A stretch of 64,000 nt of DNA from Bradyrhizobiaceae bacterium Ga0074131 (GCA_001464035.1 LNEC01000019.1:248001-312000); one strand, 5' to 3'; shown: positions 1 through 10,445, counted from the first letter of the stretch. Translations and numbers: made by a program. The notes: a model not told the origin generated them from the sequence alone.

Positions 1-435
1 GTCGCCGTGGTTCTTCGCCGCGGCCCTGATCATCGCGGGGCCGCCGATGTCGATGTTCTCGATGCATGCTTCGAAGCCGGCGCCTCTGTCGACGGTGGCC
101 TCGAACGGATAGAGGTTGACCACCAAGAGATCGATCGGCGCGATACCATGTGCCTGCATCGCCTCGGCATGTTCCGCATTGCCGCGGATCGCCAGCAATC
201 CGCCATGCACCTTCGGATGCAGCGTCTTGACCCGGCCGTCCATCATTTCCGGAAAACCGGTCAGTTCCGAAACGTCCCTCACCGTCAGTCCCGCGGCCGC
301 GATCGCCTTTGCGGTGCCGCCGGTGGAGACCAGATCGATGCCGTAGCCGGCCAGCACGCGGGCGAATTCGATCAGCCCGGTCTTGTCGGAAACGGACAAC
401 AAAGCGCGGGTGACGCGGCGCGGATGGTCTGTCAT
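1..435 (-). CDS. purH: PurH, bifunctional AICAR transformylase / IMP cyclohydrolase (5' part, runs off window)
   Basis: Catalyses the last two steps of de novo IMP synthesis in the cytosol. Only about the first 145 residues are inside the window; the gene continues past base 1. The visible part is the MGS-like IMP cyclohydrolase domain, with STGGTAKAI at residues 37-45 and GFPEMMDGRVKTLHP at 60-74, both characteristic of PurH. The ATG at 435 gives the usual N-terminus, MTDHPRRVTRALLSVSDKTG. The gene lies downstream of the minus-strand higBA pair, with 131 non-coding bases between, so it probably has its own promoter there. Identity is clear; full length cannot be judged. Confidence 0.95.
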   Translation of the reverse strand, partial: MTDHPRRVTRALLSVSDKTGLIEFARVLAGYGIDLVSTGGTAKAIAAAGLTVRDVSELTGFPEMMDGRVKTLHPKVHGGLLAIRGNAEHAEAMQAHGIAPIDLLVVNLYPFEATVDRGAGFEACIENIDIGGPAMIRAAAKNHGD

Positions 436-566
436 GGGGGAGTATCCTGGCTGGTAAGTCCGCCGGGTAGCATGGTTTTCCGGCTGGCGAAACCGGCCAA
501 AATCCGAGGTGGAAAATCTCTGGTGGGGTCGTTGAGGACCTGCAGCGGCTTCCTGCTCACGGAGTC

Positions 567-881
567 CTAGGCAGCCCTTGCCTTGATAGTCGGGATGTGA
601 CGGACATCCTCGGTGCGTTCAGCGTGCCAGATATCGTAAGCCGCCTGCATCCGGGTCCAAATCCCCCCGCCATCGCCAAAAAGCTTGCCGAGCCGAACTG
701 CAACGGCCGGGGATACCGGCTTTCTTTCCTGCAGGATGTCGTAAAGGTGCTGCCGCGAAATCCCCAGAAGTCCGGCGATGTCGGCCTTGGTCCGTCCGGT
801 GGCCGGAATGACGTCATCGCGAAGCAGCGCCCCGGGATGAGTGGGACAGCGGCCTTTGCCGCGCTTTGCCACATAGACCAT
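567..881 (-). CDS. higA: HigA-family antitoxin (XRE HTH)
   Basis: 104-residue protein with a helix-turn-helix at about residues 33-55 (KADIAGLLGISRQHLYDIL) and the HigA-type lead HPGALLRDDVIPATG. HigA antitoxins neutralise the HigB ribosome-dependent mRNA interferase and repress their own operon by binding DNA. It starts 12 bases after the stop of the upstream toxin gene, in the toxin-first order typical of higBA. It encodes no extra domain. XRE antitoxins look alike, so the family name rests mainly on the HPG/ISRQ signature and the adjacent toxin. Confidence 0.9.
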   Translation of the reverse strand: MVYVAKRGKGRCPTHPGALLRDDVIPATGRTKADIAGLLGISRQHLYDILQERKPVSPAVAVRLGKLFGDGGGIWTRMQAAYDIWHAERTEDVRHIPTIKARAA

Positions 882-893
882 GCTTAATCCTCT

Positions 894-1172
894 CTAGTGG
901 TACTGCTCAAAATCGACGCGGCATGCTTCGTCATTTTCGAATTCAAATGTGATGCACCATGGTCCGTTGACGTGAACCGAATAGCGCTTCGGATCAAACC
1001 CGTGCAAGGAATGAAAATCGAAGCCAGGAACGTTCATTTCCTCGGGCCGATTGGCGACGTCGAGACGATCCAGCCTTGCGAAAATGCGCTTATGCATCTT
1101 CGCGTCGATCTTCGAACTCTTGCCCTTGGCCCAAAGCTCCGAAAGGGCTTTGCTCTTGAAATTTCGGATCAC
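894..1172 (-). CDS. higB: HigB-family toxin (RelE/ParE superfamily)
   Basis: 92-residue basic protein of the RelE/ParE fold, expected to cleave mRNA on the ribosome. Typical HigB features are the N-terminal IRNFKSKALSELWAKGKSS, the central LDVANRPEEMNVPGFDFHSLHG and the C-terminal strand run YSVHVNGPWCITFEF. It starts with GTG at 1172; no strong Shine-Dalgarno is seen, and a palindrome lies only seven bases upstream, which fits tight autoregulation. It is followed closely by higA. The length matches the intact family, so the toxin looks functional. Confidence 0.9.
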   Translation of the reverse strand: MIRNFKSKALSELWAKGKSSKIDAKMHKRIFARLDRLDVANRPEEMNVPGFDFHSLHGFDPKRYSVHVNGPWCITFEFENDEACRVDFEQYH

Positions 1173-1178
1173 GAGGTA

Positions 1179-1199
1179 ACGTAAGCAATCGGCTTACGT
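1179..1199. promoter_or_regulatory. Palindromic operator upstream of higBA
   Basis: Perfect 8-base inverted repeat, ACGTAAGC (1179-1186) and GCTTACGT (1192-1199), with a 5-base spacer. It sits immediately upstream of the higB start codon on the minus strand. This is the position expected for a HigA or HigBA autorepression site. Binding is inferred from position and symmetry only. Confidence 0.65.
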
Positions 1200-1231
1200 C
1201 CGTCAAGAGACGCGCTACCGAAGCTCGCCCC

Positions 1232-2986
1232 CTACAGCGGCAGTTCCGGCTCGCGCCGCGCGTTGCGTTTTGCCGTGGTCGCCGAGGCCGACGCCGTTGA
1301 TCTGACGAAACTCCAGCGGATCGAAGGGGCGTGCCGCGAATCCTGCCGGATCACGATCTGGGCGGTGCGGCGGGGACCGTCATTTCCCGCCAGGAACACG
1401 CTGTCCTCCAGTTCGACCTTGTCGTCGAGCGCCTCGAAGGTCCAGACGTCGCGGTTCGGCAGCACCAGCATGACGCCGCGGCCGTCGGAAAGACGGCTCG
1501 CCTTGACCGCGGGATGCAGATGAAACCGCAGCGCGTAGTCGGTCTCGCTGCCCTTGATCCGGACTCCCGGCGCCGGCGACAGGGTATCTTCGCCGTCGAG
1601 CCTGGACCCGTCCTGCGCGACCATCAGAACCCGGCGGTGCACCACGCCGAACCGCGCCAGATATCCGTCATGCGAGGTCGTCAGCAGCACGCCGTTGGCG
1701 ACGACCTCGCGATAGTTTTCGACATTGGCCGGGCCGCTCACGACGGGCGCCCCCCGCAACAGCCGCTTCATCGCCGACAGCTCGACGAACTGGCAGGACG
1801 ACGTTTCATGAAAGGTCAAGGTCGAATGCGCCGGCGTGCCGCGCGCGAAGGCGCGCCAGTTGTCGCGGCCGGTCGAGGGCATGCCGCAGTTGATGACGAT
1901 CCGGCTCAGGCCCGACGACAATTCGAAGGACAGGCAGCCGGCATGGGCGTCGTGACTGACGGCCGGCGGCGGCGGCGGGCCGGTGTCCATGATGACCGTC
2001 ATCGCGCCGGCATCGAGGCGCTGAAAGCCGGTATGCGGCATGTTCGCCATCGGCGCGCCGTGGGTATCGTCATAGGCGAGCAGGGTCGCCAGCAGATCGG
2101 ACGGCGCGCTGCTCATGCCGTTGAACAGCGCAAAACTGCCGTCGCCGTGGCGGAAGAAACGCAGCATCGGCATCATGCGGTCGATCGCGTTCAACAGCGC
2201 CGGCGGCGGCGCGATGTTGCGGGCGGCGAAGGTCTGCCGCAGCGGCAACAGGTCGATCAGCAGTTCGATCAGCGCGCCGGGATTGCGCGAGATGTGCCCG
2301 CCGTCGGGAAGGATCTGCCGCTGCAGCTCGTCGGACAGTTTTCGCGTGGCGGTGCGGATATGCCGGGCCTGGTTGGCGAGGCAGAGCGAGGCGTAGCACA
2401 GCGCGATCAGCACCTGCAGCCGCGGCACGCCGTCGGGAATGTCGAGCATGGTGTAGCGCAGATAACGGATTTCGCGCGTCAGCCCGCGCAGGTAGCGCCG
2501 ATAGAACTTGCCGTCGGTGTCGCCGAGCACCAGCGGGGCCTGCGACAGCAGCGAGATGACGCGGCGCGCCAGCACGTCGGCGCGGCGGCCGACCGCGCGC
2601 TTCTGCGCCGGATTCGAAATCCAGTCGTCGATCAGCGAACGCGCATTGGCGCGGGTCAGGGCGGTATCGGCGGCGCGCAGATGCCGCAGCCAGCCGAACC
2701 CGAGCAGCGCCACTTCCCAGTCTTCCGACGGCGGCTCGAGGTCGAAGATCGAACGGCCGTGGCAGGTCACGATCTTGCCGGCGAACACGAAGCGGCCGGC
2801 ATAGATCTCGGCGGCGCGGGTGGCGTCCGCGGTGCGCAGATCGTGCGGGGCGATGATCAGCCGGTCGGTGCGGCCCGGCCACAGCCGGGACACCGCCACC
2901 GAGCCGCCGCTGACGCGCGAGATCATGCTCCGCGCGAAGCGGCCCATGATCAGCGTCGAGATACGTCTGCGTTGGGCGACCGTCAC
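1232..2986 (-). CDS. Heparinase II/III family protein
   Basis: About 584 residues from a GTG start at 2986 (VTVAQRRR); the frame is open to an ATG at 3052, but that site has no good ribosome-binding sequence. The N-terminal two thirds is helix-rich, as in the alpha-toroid part of polysaccharide lyases. The C-terminal part from about residue 330 matches the heparinase II/III beta domain (HAGCLSFELSSGLSRIVINCG, RAFARGTPAHSTLTF). The family degrades or remodels uronic-acid polysaccharides, but the substrate is unknown and no clear signal peptide is seen. It follows rsmB on the same strand; higBA lies between it and purH. Confidence 0.85.
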   Translation of the reverse strand: MTVAQRRRISTLIMGRFARSMISRVSGGSVAVSRLWPGRTDRLIIAPHDLRTADATRAAEIYAGRFVFAGKIVTCHGRSIFDLEPPSEDWEVALLGFGWLRHLRAADTALTRANARSLIDDWISNPAQKRAVGRRADVLARRVISLLSQAPLVLGDTDGKFYRRYLRGLTREIRYLRYTMLDIPDGVPRLQVLIALCYASLCLANQARHIRTATRKLSDELQRQILPDGGHISRNPGALIELLIDLLPLRQTFAARNIAPPPALLNAIDRMMPMLRFFRHGDGSFALFNGMSSAPSDLLATLLAYDDTHGAPMANMPHTGFQRLDAGAMTVIMDTGPPPPPAVSHDAHAGCLSFELSSGLSRIVINCGMPSTGRDNWRAFARGTPAHSTLTFHETSSCQFVELSAMKRLLRGAPVVSGPANVENYREVVANGVLLTTSHDGYLARFGVVHRRVLMVAQDGSRLDGEDTLSPAPGVRIKGSETDYALRFHLHPAVKASRLSDGRGVMLVLPNRDVWTFEALDDKVELEDSVFLAGNDGPRRTAQIVIRQDSRHAPSIRWSFVRSTASASATTAKRNARREPELPL

Positions 2987-3100
2987 GCCTTGCCTTGATC
3001 GGGAGAATTCGATGCGAATCCTTTTAATCCGGAAACGCCGCCAAGACACCATCTTGAACAGCCGCGAATCAGCGGAAGGACGCGGAAATCCGGTGTAGAA

Positions 3101-4453
3101 TCAGGATTTAACCAGGCGGGCGGCGTAAAACCCGTCGAGACCGCCCAGGCGGGGGTCATCGTGAGGCAGATGGCAGGGTAAGGTACGCAGATCGCCGTCC
3201 GGACTGAGGATTTCGCCGAGCCCCGCAACCTCGCCGGCGTCGACCGGGGCGCGGCGCATGGCAGGTTCCTGGGCCAGAAGCGCCGAAATGGCCTGCTCGC
3301 CTTCTTCCGGTTCCAGCGAACAGGTGCAATAGACCAGGGTGCCGCCCGGCTTCAGCAGTGCGGTCGCCCGTAGCAGCAATCGCTTCTGCAGCGCCATCAG
3401 CGCGCCGATATCGGCCTCCTGCCGCAGCCAGGCGACGTCGGGATGGCGGCGGATGGTTCCGGTCGAGGCGCAGGGCGCGTCGACCAGGATGCCGTCGAAA
3501 CCAGCGCTGTCTTTTCCGCCCTGCCATTCGGCGGCATCGGTCACGACGGTCTCCGCCTGCAGCGCCAGCCGGGTGAGATTGTCGTTCAGCCGCGCCATGC
3601 GGCCGGGCGAACGGTCGACCGCGCTCACGCGCGCCCCGGCCTGGATCAGCTGCGCGGTCTTGCCGCCTGGTGCTGCGCAGAGATCGGCGATGCGCTTGCC
3701 GGCGACGTCGCCGAACAGGCGCGCCGGCAATGCGGCGGCGGCGTCCTGCACCCACCACTGGCCTTCGGCGAAGCCCGGCAGCATCTTCACGGAGCCCTGC
3801 AGCAGCGTGCGCACGGTTCCGGTCGGCAGCGTTTCGCCGTGCAGCCGCGTCGCCCATTGCGCCGCATCGGACTTCACGGTGATGTCGAGCGACGGCTCGT
3901 GGCCGAGCGCCACCGCGATCTCACGCGCGGTGGTTTCGCCGTAATGCGCGATCCAGCGCGCCAGCAGCCATGGCGGAACATCCAGCGTCTGCGACTTGAC
4001 CTCGTCGATCAGCGACGGTCCCTCGCGCGCGCAGCGACGCAGCACCGCGTTGACGAGCCCGGCATATTTCGCGGCGCGCCGGTCCGACTGCACCAGCCGC
4101 ACCGACAGGTCGACGGCGGCGTGATCGGGAACATCCATCCAGAGAATTTGGGCGGCCCCGATCAGGAGCGCGCTCTGCGCGCGCGGCGCATCGGTCGGAA
4201 TGCCGCGATCGAGCAGCCGCGATAGCACATGGCCGAGCGTGCCGAGCCGGCGCAGGATCGTCGCCACCAGCCGCCGCATCAGCGCGCGGTCGCGATCGGG
4301 CAGCGTCTTCAGTGCGGGATGGGCGCCGGCGCCGTCGAGCTGGTCATCGAGGGTCCGCTGCTTGTGCAGCACGCCGTCGAGAATGTCCGCCGCGATCCGC
4401 CGCGCCGCCAGACCAGGCACTTCGGATGGCAGGGCGAATCGTTGAGGAGGCAT
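3101..4453 (-). CDS. rsmB: RsmB-like 16S rRNA (cytosine-C5) methyltransferase
   Basis: 450 residues from the ATG at 4453 (MPPQRFALPSEVPGL). The N-terminal ~150 residues form a NusB-like RNA-binding domain. The C-terminal Rossmann methyltransferase has the SAM loop DLCAAPGGKTAQL (about residue 262), the catalytic-region motif DAPCASTGTIRRHPD (about 325) and the second cysteine motif VYCTCSLEPEEGE (about 377). It methylates 16S rRNA, C967 in E. coli numbering. A longer open frame reaches 5098 but runs through the divergent genes on the other strand and lacks family similarity before MPPQRF. Confidence 0.93.
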   Translation of the reverse strand: MPPQRFALPSEVPGLAARRIAADILDGVLHKQRTLDDQLDGAGAHPALKTLPDRDRALMRRLVATILRRLGTLGHVLSRLLDRGIPTDAPRAQSALLIGAAQILWMDVPDHAAVDLSVRLVQSDRRAAKYAGLVNAVLRRCAREGPSLIDEVKSQTLDVPPWLLARWIAHYGETTAREIAVALGHEPSLDITVKSDAAQWATRLHGETLPTGTVRTLLQGSVKMLPGFAEGQWWVQDAAAALPARLFGDVAGKRIADLCAAPGGKTAQLIQAGARVSAVDRSPGRMARLNDNLTRLALQAETVVTDAAEWQGGKDSAGFDGILVDAPCASTGTIRRHPDVAWLRQEADIGALMALQKRLLLRATALLKPGGTLVYCTCSLEPEEGEQAISALLAQEPAMRRAPVDAGEVAGLGEILSPDGDLRTLPCHLPHDDPRLGGLDGFYAARLVKS

Positions 4454-4633
4454 GGAGCGGAAACATCTCGCGAGAAGGATTGAGGGATCAGGGTATAGCG
4501 CGGGTTCGGCGCATGCCGTCGAAAGCATCGCAGTTCTGGCATGCGAATATGCCAAATATAAGAATCGCCTTCCTGCTTTCACAGTTCGGGCGCGAGCTTT
4601 ATTGTCGACGTCGAATCGAGACAGGATGAGCCG

Positions 4634-4870
4634 ATGGCTGCAAGCTCCGACACGACCGACGGGCCCTCGCCGCCTGCGACACCGGCATCCACCGGGGACC
4701 GCAAGCCATTGCCGCCGGCAGCCCAGCGCGCGCTCGCCGAAGCCGAAGCGCGCCGGCTCGCCGCCGCGGCCGGCGCCCGGCCCGCACCGAAGGAATTGCA
4801 AGGCCCGAAAGGCCTGGAACCCACCCGCTATGGCGACTGGGAGAACAAGGGCATCGCTTCGGATTTCTAG
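4634..4870 (+). CDS. DUF1674 / SDHAF4-like succinate dehydrogenase assembly factor
   Basis: 78-residue protein whose C-terminus, GPKGLEPTRYGDWENKGIA followed by SDF, is the hallmark of the DUF1674 family. The eukaryotic member SDHAF4 binds flavinylated SdhA and helps succinate dehydrogenase assembly. The N-terminal half is low-complexity, rich in Ala and Pro. It is divergent from rsmB, with about 180 bases between that must hold both promoters. The family assignment is strong; the role in this bacterium is transferred from the family. Confidence 0.88.
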   Translation: MAASSDTTDGPSPPATPASTGDRKPLPPAAQRALAEAEARRLAAAAGARPAPKELQGPKGLEPTRYGDWENKGIASDF

Positions 4871-4920
4871 TTCCGGGATGGCCTCTTGCCGCCTCCGGCG
4901 ACCCACCTGGTTATGGGAAT

Positions 4921-5520
4921 ATGTCCCCATTGGACCGAATAGATACTTATCGGGGCAGGCGCCGCGGCCCGGGCAAGCCCCGGAACCGCCGCTTGTCGGC
5001 GGCCCTGCCCTGGTTGTTCGTTGTGGGCGTCGCGGCGGTAACGCTGCTGCCGGTTCGGCAATGGGTGCACGGGCCGGCCTCGGTTTCCTCCGAGCCACCG
5101 GCCGACAGCCAGGCAGCGCGCGATGCCGAGATGGTCTGGCGGCGGGCCGGAAATCCCGGCGTCCGGCATCCCGTCGACATCATCAGGACCATCGATGGCG
5201 ACACCTTCGAGGCGCGGGTGTATCTGTCGCCCGGGCTCGAGCCGACGACGCGGATTCGCCTGCGCGGCGTCGATGCGCCGGAGCTGAAGGCATCCTGTCC
5301 GCAGGAACTGCAAATGGCCGAAGCCGCCGGCGAAGCCTTGCGCAACCTGCTCGGTGAAGGCGGGGTCACGGTCTACAATATCGGTCCCGACAAGTATAAC
5401 GGCCGCGTGGTGGCCGATGCCGCGACGCGGCGGACCGACAACGTCTCGGCGGCGCTGCTCGCCGCAGGCCATGCGCGCAGCTATGACCGGGGCCACCGCA
5501 ACTCCTGGTGCGCGGGCTAG
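4921..5520 (+). CDS. Membrane-anchored thermonuclease-family (SNase-like) protein
   Basis: 199 residues. An N-terminal hydrophobic segment at about 25-43 (SAALPWLFVVGVAAVTLLP) anchors or exports the protein. The SNase-like fold begins near residue 80 (VDIIRTIDGDTFEARVYL) with RIRLRGVDAPELKASCPQE, the usual staphylococcal-nuclease signature. Bacterial homologues are secreted or periplasmic phosphodiesterases. It follows the DUF1674 gene by 50 bases and may share its transcript. The C-terminus CAG is short, as in many Bradyrhizobium members. Confidence 0.88.
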   Translation: MSPLDRIDTYRGRRRGPGKPRNRRLSAALPWLFVVGVAAVTLLPVRQWVHGPASVSSEPPADSQAARDAEMVWRRAGNPGVRHPVDIIRTIDGDTFEARVYLSPGLEPTTRIRLRGVDAPELKASCPQELQMAEAAGEALRNLLGEGGVTVYNIGPDKYNGRVVADAATRRTDNVSAALLAAGHARSYDRGHRNSWCAG

Positions 5521-5562
5521 ATGTGGGATGTCAGGTTGGGGTGACGAGCCATCTTTCTTTGG

Positions 5563-5648
5563 TGCCCGGACACAGCGCAGCACGAATGCCGCGAGTCGCG
5601 GCATGCAACCTTGCATGGGGTTGTTTTCGCGATTTTTCGTAAAGGCCC
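5563..5648. repeat. Dispersed intergenic repeat, copy A
   Basis: An ~86-base non-coding sequence closely matching 35999-36081. Both start TGCCCGGAC(A/G)CAGCGCA, share CGCGAGTCG(C/A)GGCAT, and end in an identical 18-base core (TGCATGGGGTTGTTTTCG, 5612-5629) followed by GTAAAGGCCC. The core also occurs at 21331. It sits between the nuclease gene and the minus-strand L,D-transpeptidase gene, which converge. Confidence 0.8.
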
Positions 5649-5722
5649 AGCGGCCGGCGCCGCCCCGCGGCCCGAGATCTGGTCTCGGTCTCCGGATCAT
5701 CCAGGAACGGCGAAGCCTGTTA

Positions 5723-6235
5723 TCACCGGGTCACGACCACCGTCGTACCGACGGAGACGCGCTGATAGAGATCGATGATATCGTCGTTCAGCATGCGAAT
5801 GCAGCCATAGGAGACGAACCCGCCGACCGAGCCCGGCGCATTGGTGCCGTGGATCGCATACTCACCGCCGGCCAGCGTCATCGCGGCGACGCCCATCGGG
5901 TTTTGCGGCGAACCGCCGGGAATGACTGATGGCATCGACGGTCGGTCGCGCCTCACTTCCGCCGGCGGCGACCACGCCGGATTGGTGTACTTGCCGTCGA
6001 TCTTTGTGGTGCCGGCCCATTGCTTGCCGGCCCGGCCGACGCCGACGGGGTAGCGCACCGCGCGGCCCTGCTCGACGACCAGATAGAGCCTGCGCTCGTT
6101 GGTCCTTACCACGATGGTCCCCGGCGAATAGTCGCCCTGGAAGCCGACGATGTCCGGACGCGCCTCGGCCGTGGCCGGTGACAAGGCCGCTGCCCCGATG
6201 GTGGCTGCCAGTGCCACCGCAATCCTCAACGACAT
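5723..6235 (-). CDS. L,D-transpeptidase (YkuD domain)
   Basis: 170 residues from the ATG at 6235, chosen because GGAG lies six bases upstream; an upstream in-frame ATG at 6247 lacks such a site. A signal peptide covers about residues 1-25 and ends ATAEARP. The YkuD domain has the catalytic motif HGTN at 129-132 and SYGCIRM with nucleophile Cys145. These enzymes make 3-3 peptidoglycan cross-links or attach proteins to peptidoglycan, and are poorly inhibited by most penicillins. It lies downstream of a beta-lactamase gene on the same strand, 212 bases away. Confidence 0.93.
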   Translation of the reverse strand: MSLRIAVALAATIGAAALSPATAEARPDIVGFQGDYSPGTIVVRTNERRLYLVVEQGRAVRYPVGVGRAGKQWAGTTKIDGKYTNPAWSPPAEVRRDRPSMPSVIPGGSPQNPMGVAAMTLAGGEYAIHGTNAPGSVGGFVSYGCIRMLNDDIIDLYQRVSVGTTVVVTR

Positions 6236-6447
6236 CAATCTCTCCATTTTGGCCCGGACGCCCCTGCGGGGCCGTCAAATCTTCCGGAACTCCGGCAAAA
6301 CGCCGGTCGTCCGCGCATTCTCAACCGCGTGGCCTAACCAACCGGTTTCCACCCCGCGCCGCGGCTCGTTCAATGGGGAGCAACAAAGAAAATGCTGGGA
6401 ACAAAGTAAATGACCTGGAAACAACACCCCGCTGCAAAATCGACCGC

Positions 6448-7308
6448 TCAGCGGCCGTCGTCGATTTCGTGCAGGATCTGATCGACGATCGAAATCCGGG
6501 CCGCCGCATGCTCGGGCTTAGTGATGTCGAGGTTGAGCGCGAAGATCGTGACGTCGCCCGCCTGCTCCACCCATCCCACGAACCAGCCGATCACGGGTTG
6601 CGTCGAATAGAGATAGCCCGTCTTGCCGCGCATGACGCGGCCCTCCTTGTCGTCCATCACCATGATGGACTTCGTCTTGTCGATCGTGGCCTTGGCGAAG
6701 GGGAGTTCGGCCCGGACCAGCCTTTGCAGGAACTCGATCTGCTGGAAAGCGGTCACCTTGTAGCCGCCTTCAAGCCAGAAGGCATCAGGCGGGGCCTGGT
6801 CGAGCACGCCGTTGCCGTAGCCGATCCGGTTGATGATTTCCCGGTATCGATCGAGGCCGATCCGGCGCGCGAGGCCCTGATAGACCGCGATACAGGACAG
6901 CCTGAACGCCGTACGCAGACTTACATCCGCATTGCACTCCGGGAACCCGAACGGTTTGCCGTCGACCATGAAGGGCGTTCCTGAATACCGGAATGTCGCT
7001 GCGTCGATGTCCGCGACCAACCCGGCCTCGATCGCGATGAGCGAATTGAGGATCTTGAACGTCGATGCGGGGGTATAGGCCGTAGCGGCGCGGGCCCGGT
7101 TGGCCACCGTGGACCCGCCGCCGTTCAGGCGATGCAAGACGATCGCCCCCTGCGTTCCCGCCGCATCAAAGAACCGGACGAGATCCGGCCGCTCCACCGT
7201 CGCACCGCCCCCCCGAGCCAGAGCATTTCCCGCGACCGTCGCAGCGAATGCAAACGCTGCAACCAAAGCCATCGACCCGCGCATGACGCGAACACGGCAT
7301 CCCGACAT
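6448..7308 (-). CDS. Class D (OXA-like) beta-lactamase
   Basis: 286 residues from the ATG at 7308, preceded by an AGGAGG site eight bases upstream. A signal peptide covers about residues 1-32 (GNALARGGG). All class D landmarks are present: STFK at 82-85 with Ser82 as nucleophile and Lys85 as the carboxylated base; SCI at 138-140 where most OXA enzymes have SxV; YGN at 164-166; the active-site Trp178 in FWLEG; KTG at 229-231; and GWFVGWVE at 241-248. It should be a periplasmic serine beta-lactamase. The Val-to-Ile change in SxV is conservative. It lies downstream of an AraC regulator and upstream of an L,D-transpeptidase. Confidence 0.92.
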   Translation of the reverse strand: MSGCRVRVMRGSMALVAAFAFAATVAGNALARGGGATVERPDLVRFFDAAGTQGAIVLHRLNGGGSTVANRARAATAYTPASTFKILNSLIAIEAGLVADIDAATFRYSGTPFMVDGKPFGFPECNADVSLRTAFRLSCIAVYQGLARRIGLDRYREIINRIGYGNGVLDQAPPDAFWLEGGYKVTAFQQIEFLQRLVRAELPFAKATIDKTKSIMVMDDKEGRVMRGKTGYLYSTQPVIGWFVGWVEQAGDVTIFALNLDITKPEHAAARISIVDQILHEIDDGR

Positions 7309-7424
7309 TCCACGAACCTCCTCTTGAATCGCACCGTCGGCATAGGGCGAGGTTCGTCGGTCATCTTTCAGAATCGAAGCGTTTGTTTCAGGAGCGCCCT
7401 GTTTCAGAAGCGCCCCGGCACGGA

Positions 7425-8309
7425 TCAATTCTCCTGTCTGCGCGCCCGGCGAAACCGGGCGGGCGGCGGAACGGCCCGGGCAGCGAAGACGGCGGTCATG
7501 TGGGACTGATTTGAAAAGCCCGTCTCATAGGCAATGTCCGTGATCGGATATCCTGTGGCGGCGAGCAGGGCGCGCGCGCGAGCCACCCGGCGATCGAGAA
7601 CGTATTGATGGGGCGAGAGGCCCATTCGGCGCCGGAACTGCCGTGCGAAATGCACGGGGCTCAAGGCGCATGCTGATGCAAGCTCGCTCAGCGTGGGGTT
7701 CGCGGCCAGATGCTCCTCGACAAAGGCGATGACGCGCCCAAGTCGGCGGTCATCGAGGGCATGGCGAGCTTCCGTTTGCCGGGCCGGCTTGCTTGCCAAC
7801 GCAGCCATGATCGACAGGATCAAGTTGTCCGCAGCGAGTTGCGAGTGCCTCCAGCCCTGGTCGGCATGGCTCCACAATTCCCGCATCAGGCGGTCGATCA
7901 TTTGGTCGCGAAAGGTGCGCGTATACAAGACGCCGAAATCGCTGAACCCGTCGTCGGCCAATTCCCGCATCGTGACCCGCACGAACGGCGCGGGGAGCGC
8001 GAGCGCCACAAACGCATGCGGATCGCTGACATGGATCCGCGTAGAGACTCCGGGCGGAGCGATCGAGATGTCTCCCTCATGCCAGGCGCCGCACCAGCGC
8101 CCGCAGCCCCAGTCGAACGCCAGTTCGGAGGCGCCGCGCAGCGCGACATAAACAAAGAACTCCGGGATCGCCGGATCCGGAAAATCACCACTTGGCTGCG
8201 CGATGTGCAGCAGCCGCCCATCGGCGCCGCCAAGACGGCCGTGTTGGATGGTGTAGGAGGCATAGGGACCGCGGGTGTAGAAGTCATGATAGCTGACAAA
8301 TCGCGGCAT
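7425..8309 (-). CDS. AraC-family transcriptional regulator
   Basis: 294 residues from the ATG at 8309; the frame extends upstream only to a TTG. The N-terminal half is a cupin-like ligand-sensing domain. The C-terminal ~100 residues hold the two AraC helix-turn-helices (LSELASACALSPVHFARQF, and the second at TDIAYETGFSNQSHMTAVF). It is 116 bases upstream of the class D beta-lactamase gene on the same strand, an unusual partner for an OXA gene. Its ligand and target are not visible; control of the beta-lactamase or autoregulation is an inference from position. Confidence 0.9.
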   Translation of the reverse strand: MPRFVSYHDFYTRGPYASYTIQHGRLGGADGRLLHIAQPSGDFPDPAIPEFFVYVALRGASELAFDWGCGRWCGAWHEGDISIAPPGVSTRIHVSDPHAFVALALPAPFVRVTMRELADDGFSDFGVLYTRTFRDQMIDRLMRELWSHADQGWRHSQLAADNLILSIMAALASKPARQTEARHALDDRRLGRVIAFVEEHLAANPTLSELASACALSPVHFARQFRRRMGLSPHQYVLDRRVARARALLAATGYPITDIAYETGFSNQSHMTAVFAARAVPPPARFRRARRQEN

Positions 8310-8492
8310 AGGAAATCCGGGTCGTTCAGCGTCAACCGACAACCGTTAGCGGGATATTTATGGCCGTTTCGCGTCGGGGGCCAAGGCTGTGTCCGGCATG
8401 CTGCAACCCCGCATCCGCGTCACCAACGGGCGCGACGCGCTGGCGCTGCTGCGCACTATCCCGGACGCGCCGGCTTGTGGAGTGCGCTGCCC

Positions 8493-10445
<1,953 letters not shown>

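Noticed and set aside
1331..2998. 555-residue open frame on the plus strand
   Set aside because: It is the opposite strand of the heparinase gene; its Arg/Gly-rich composition is that of a high-GC shadow frame.
4454..5098. N-terminal extension of the rsmB frame
   Set aside because: Runs antisense through the DUF1674 and nuclease genes; the family N-terminus starts at 4453.
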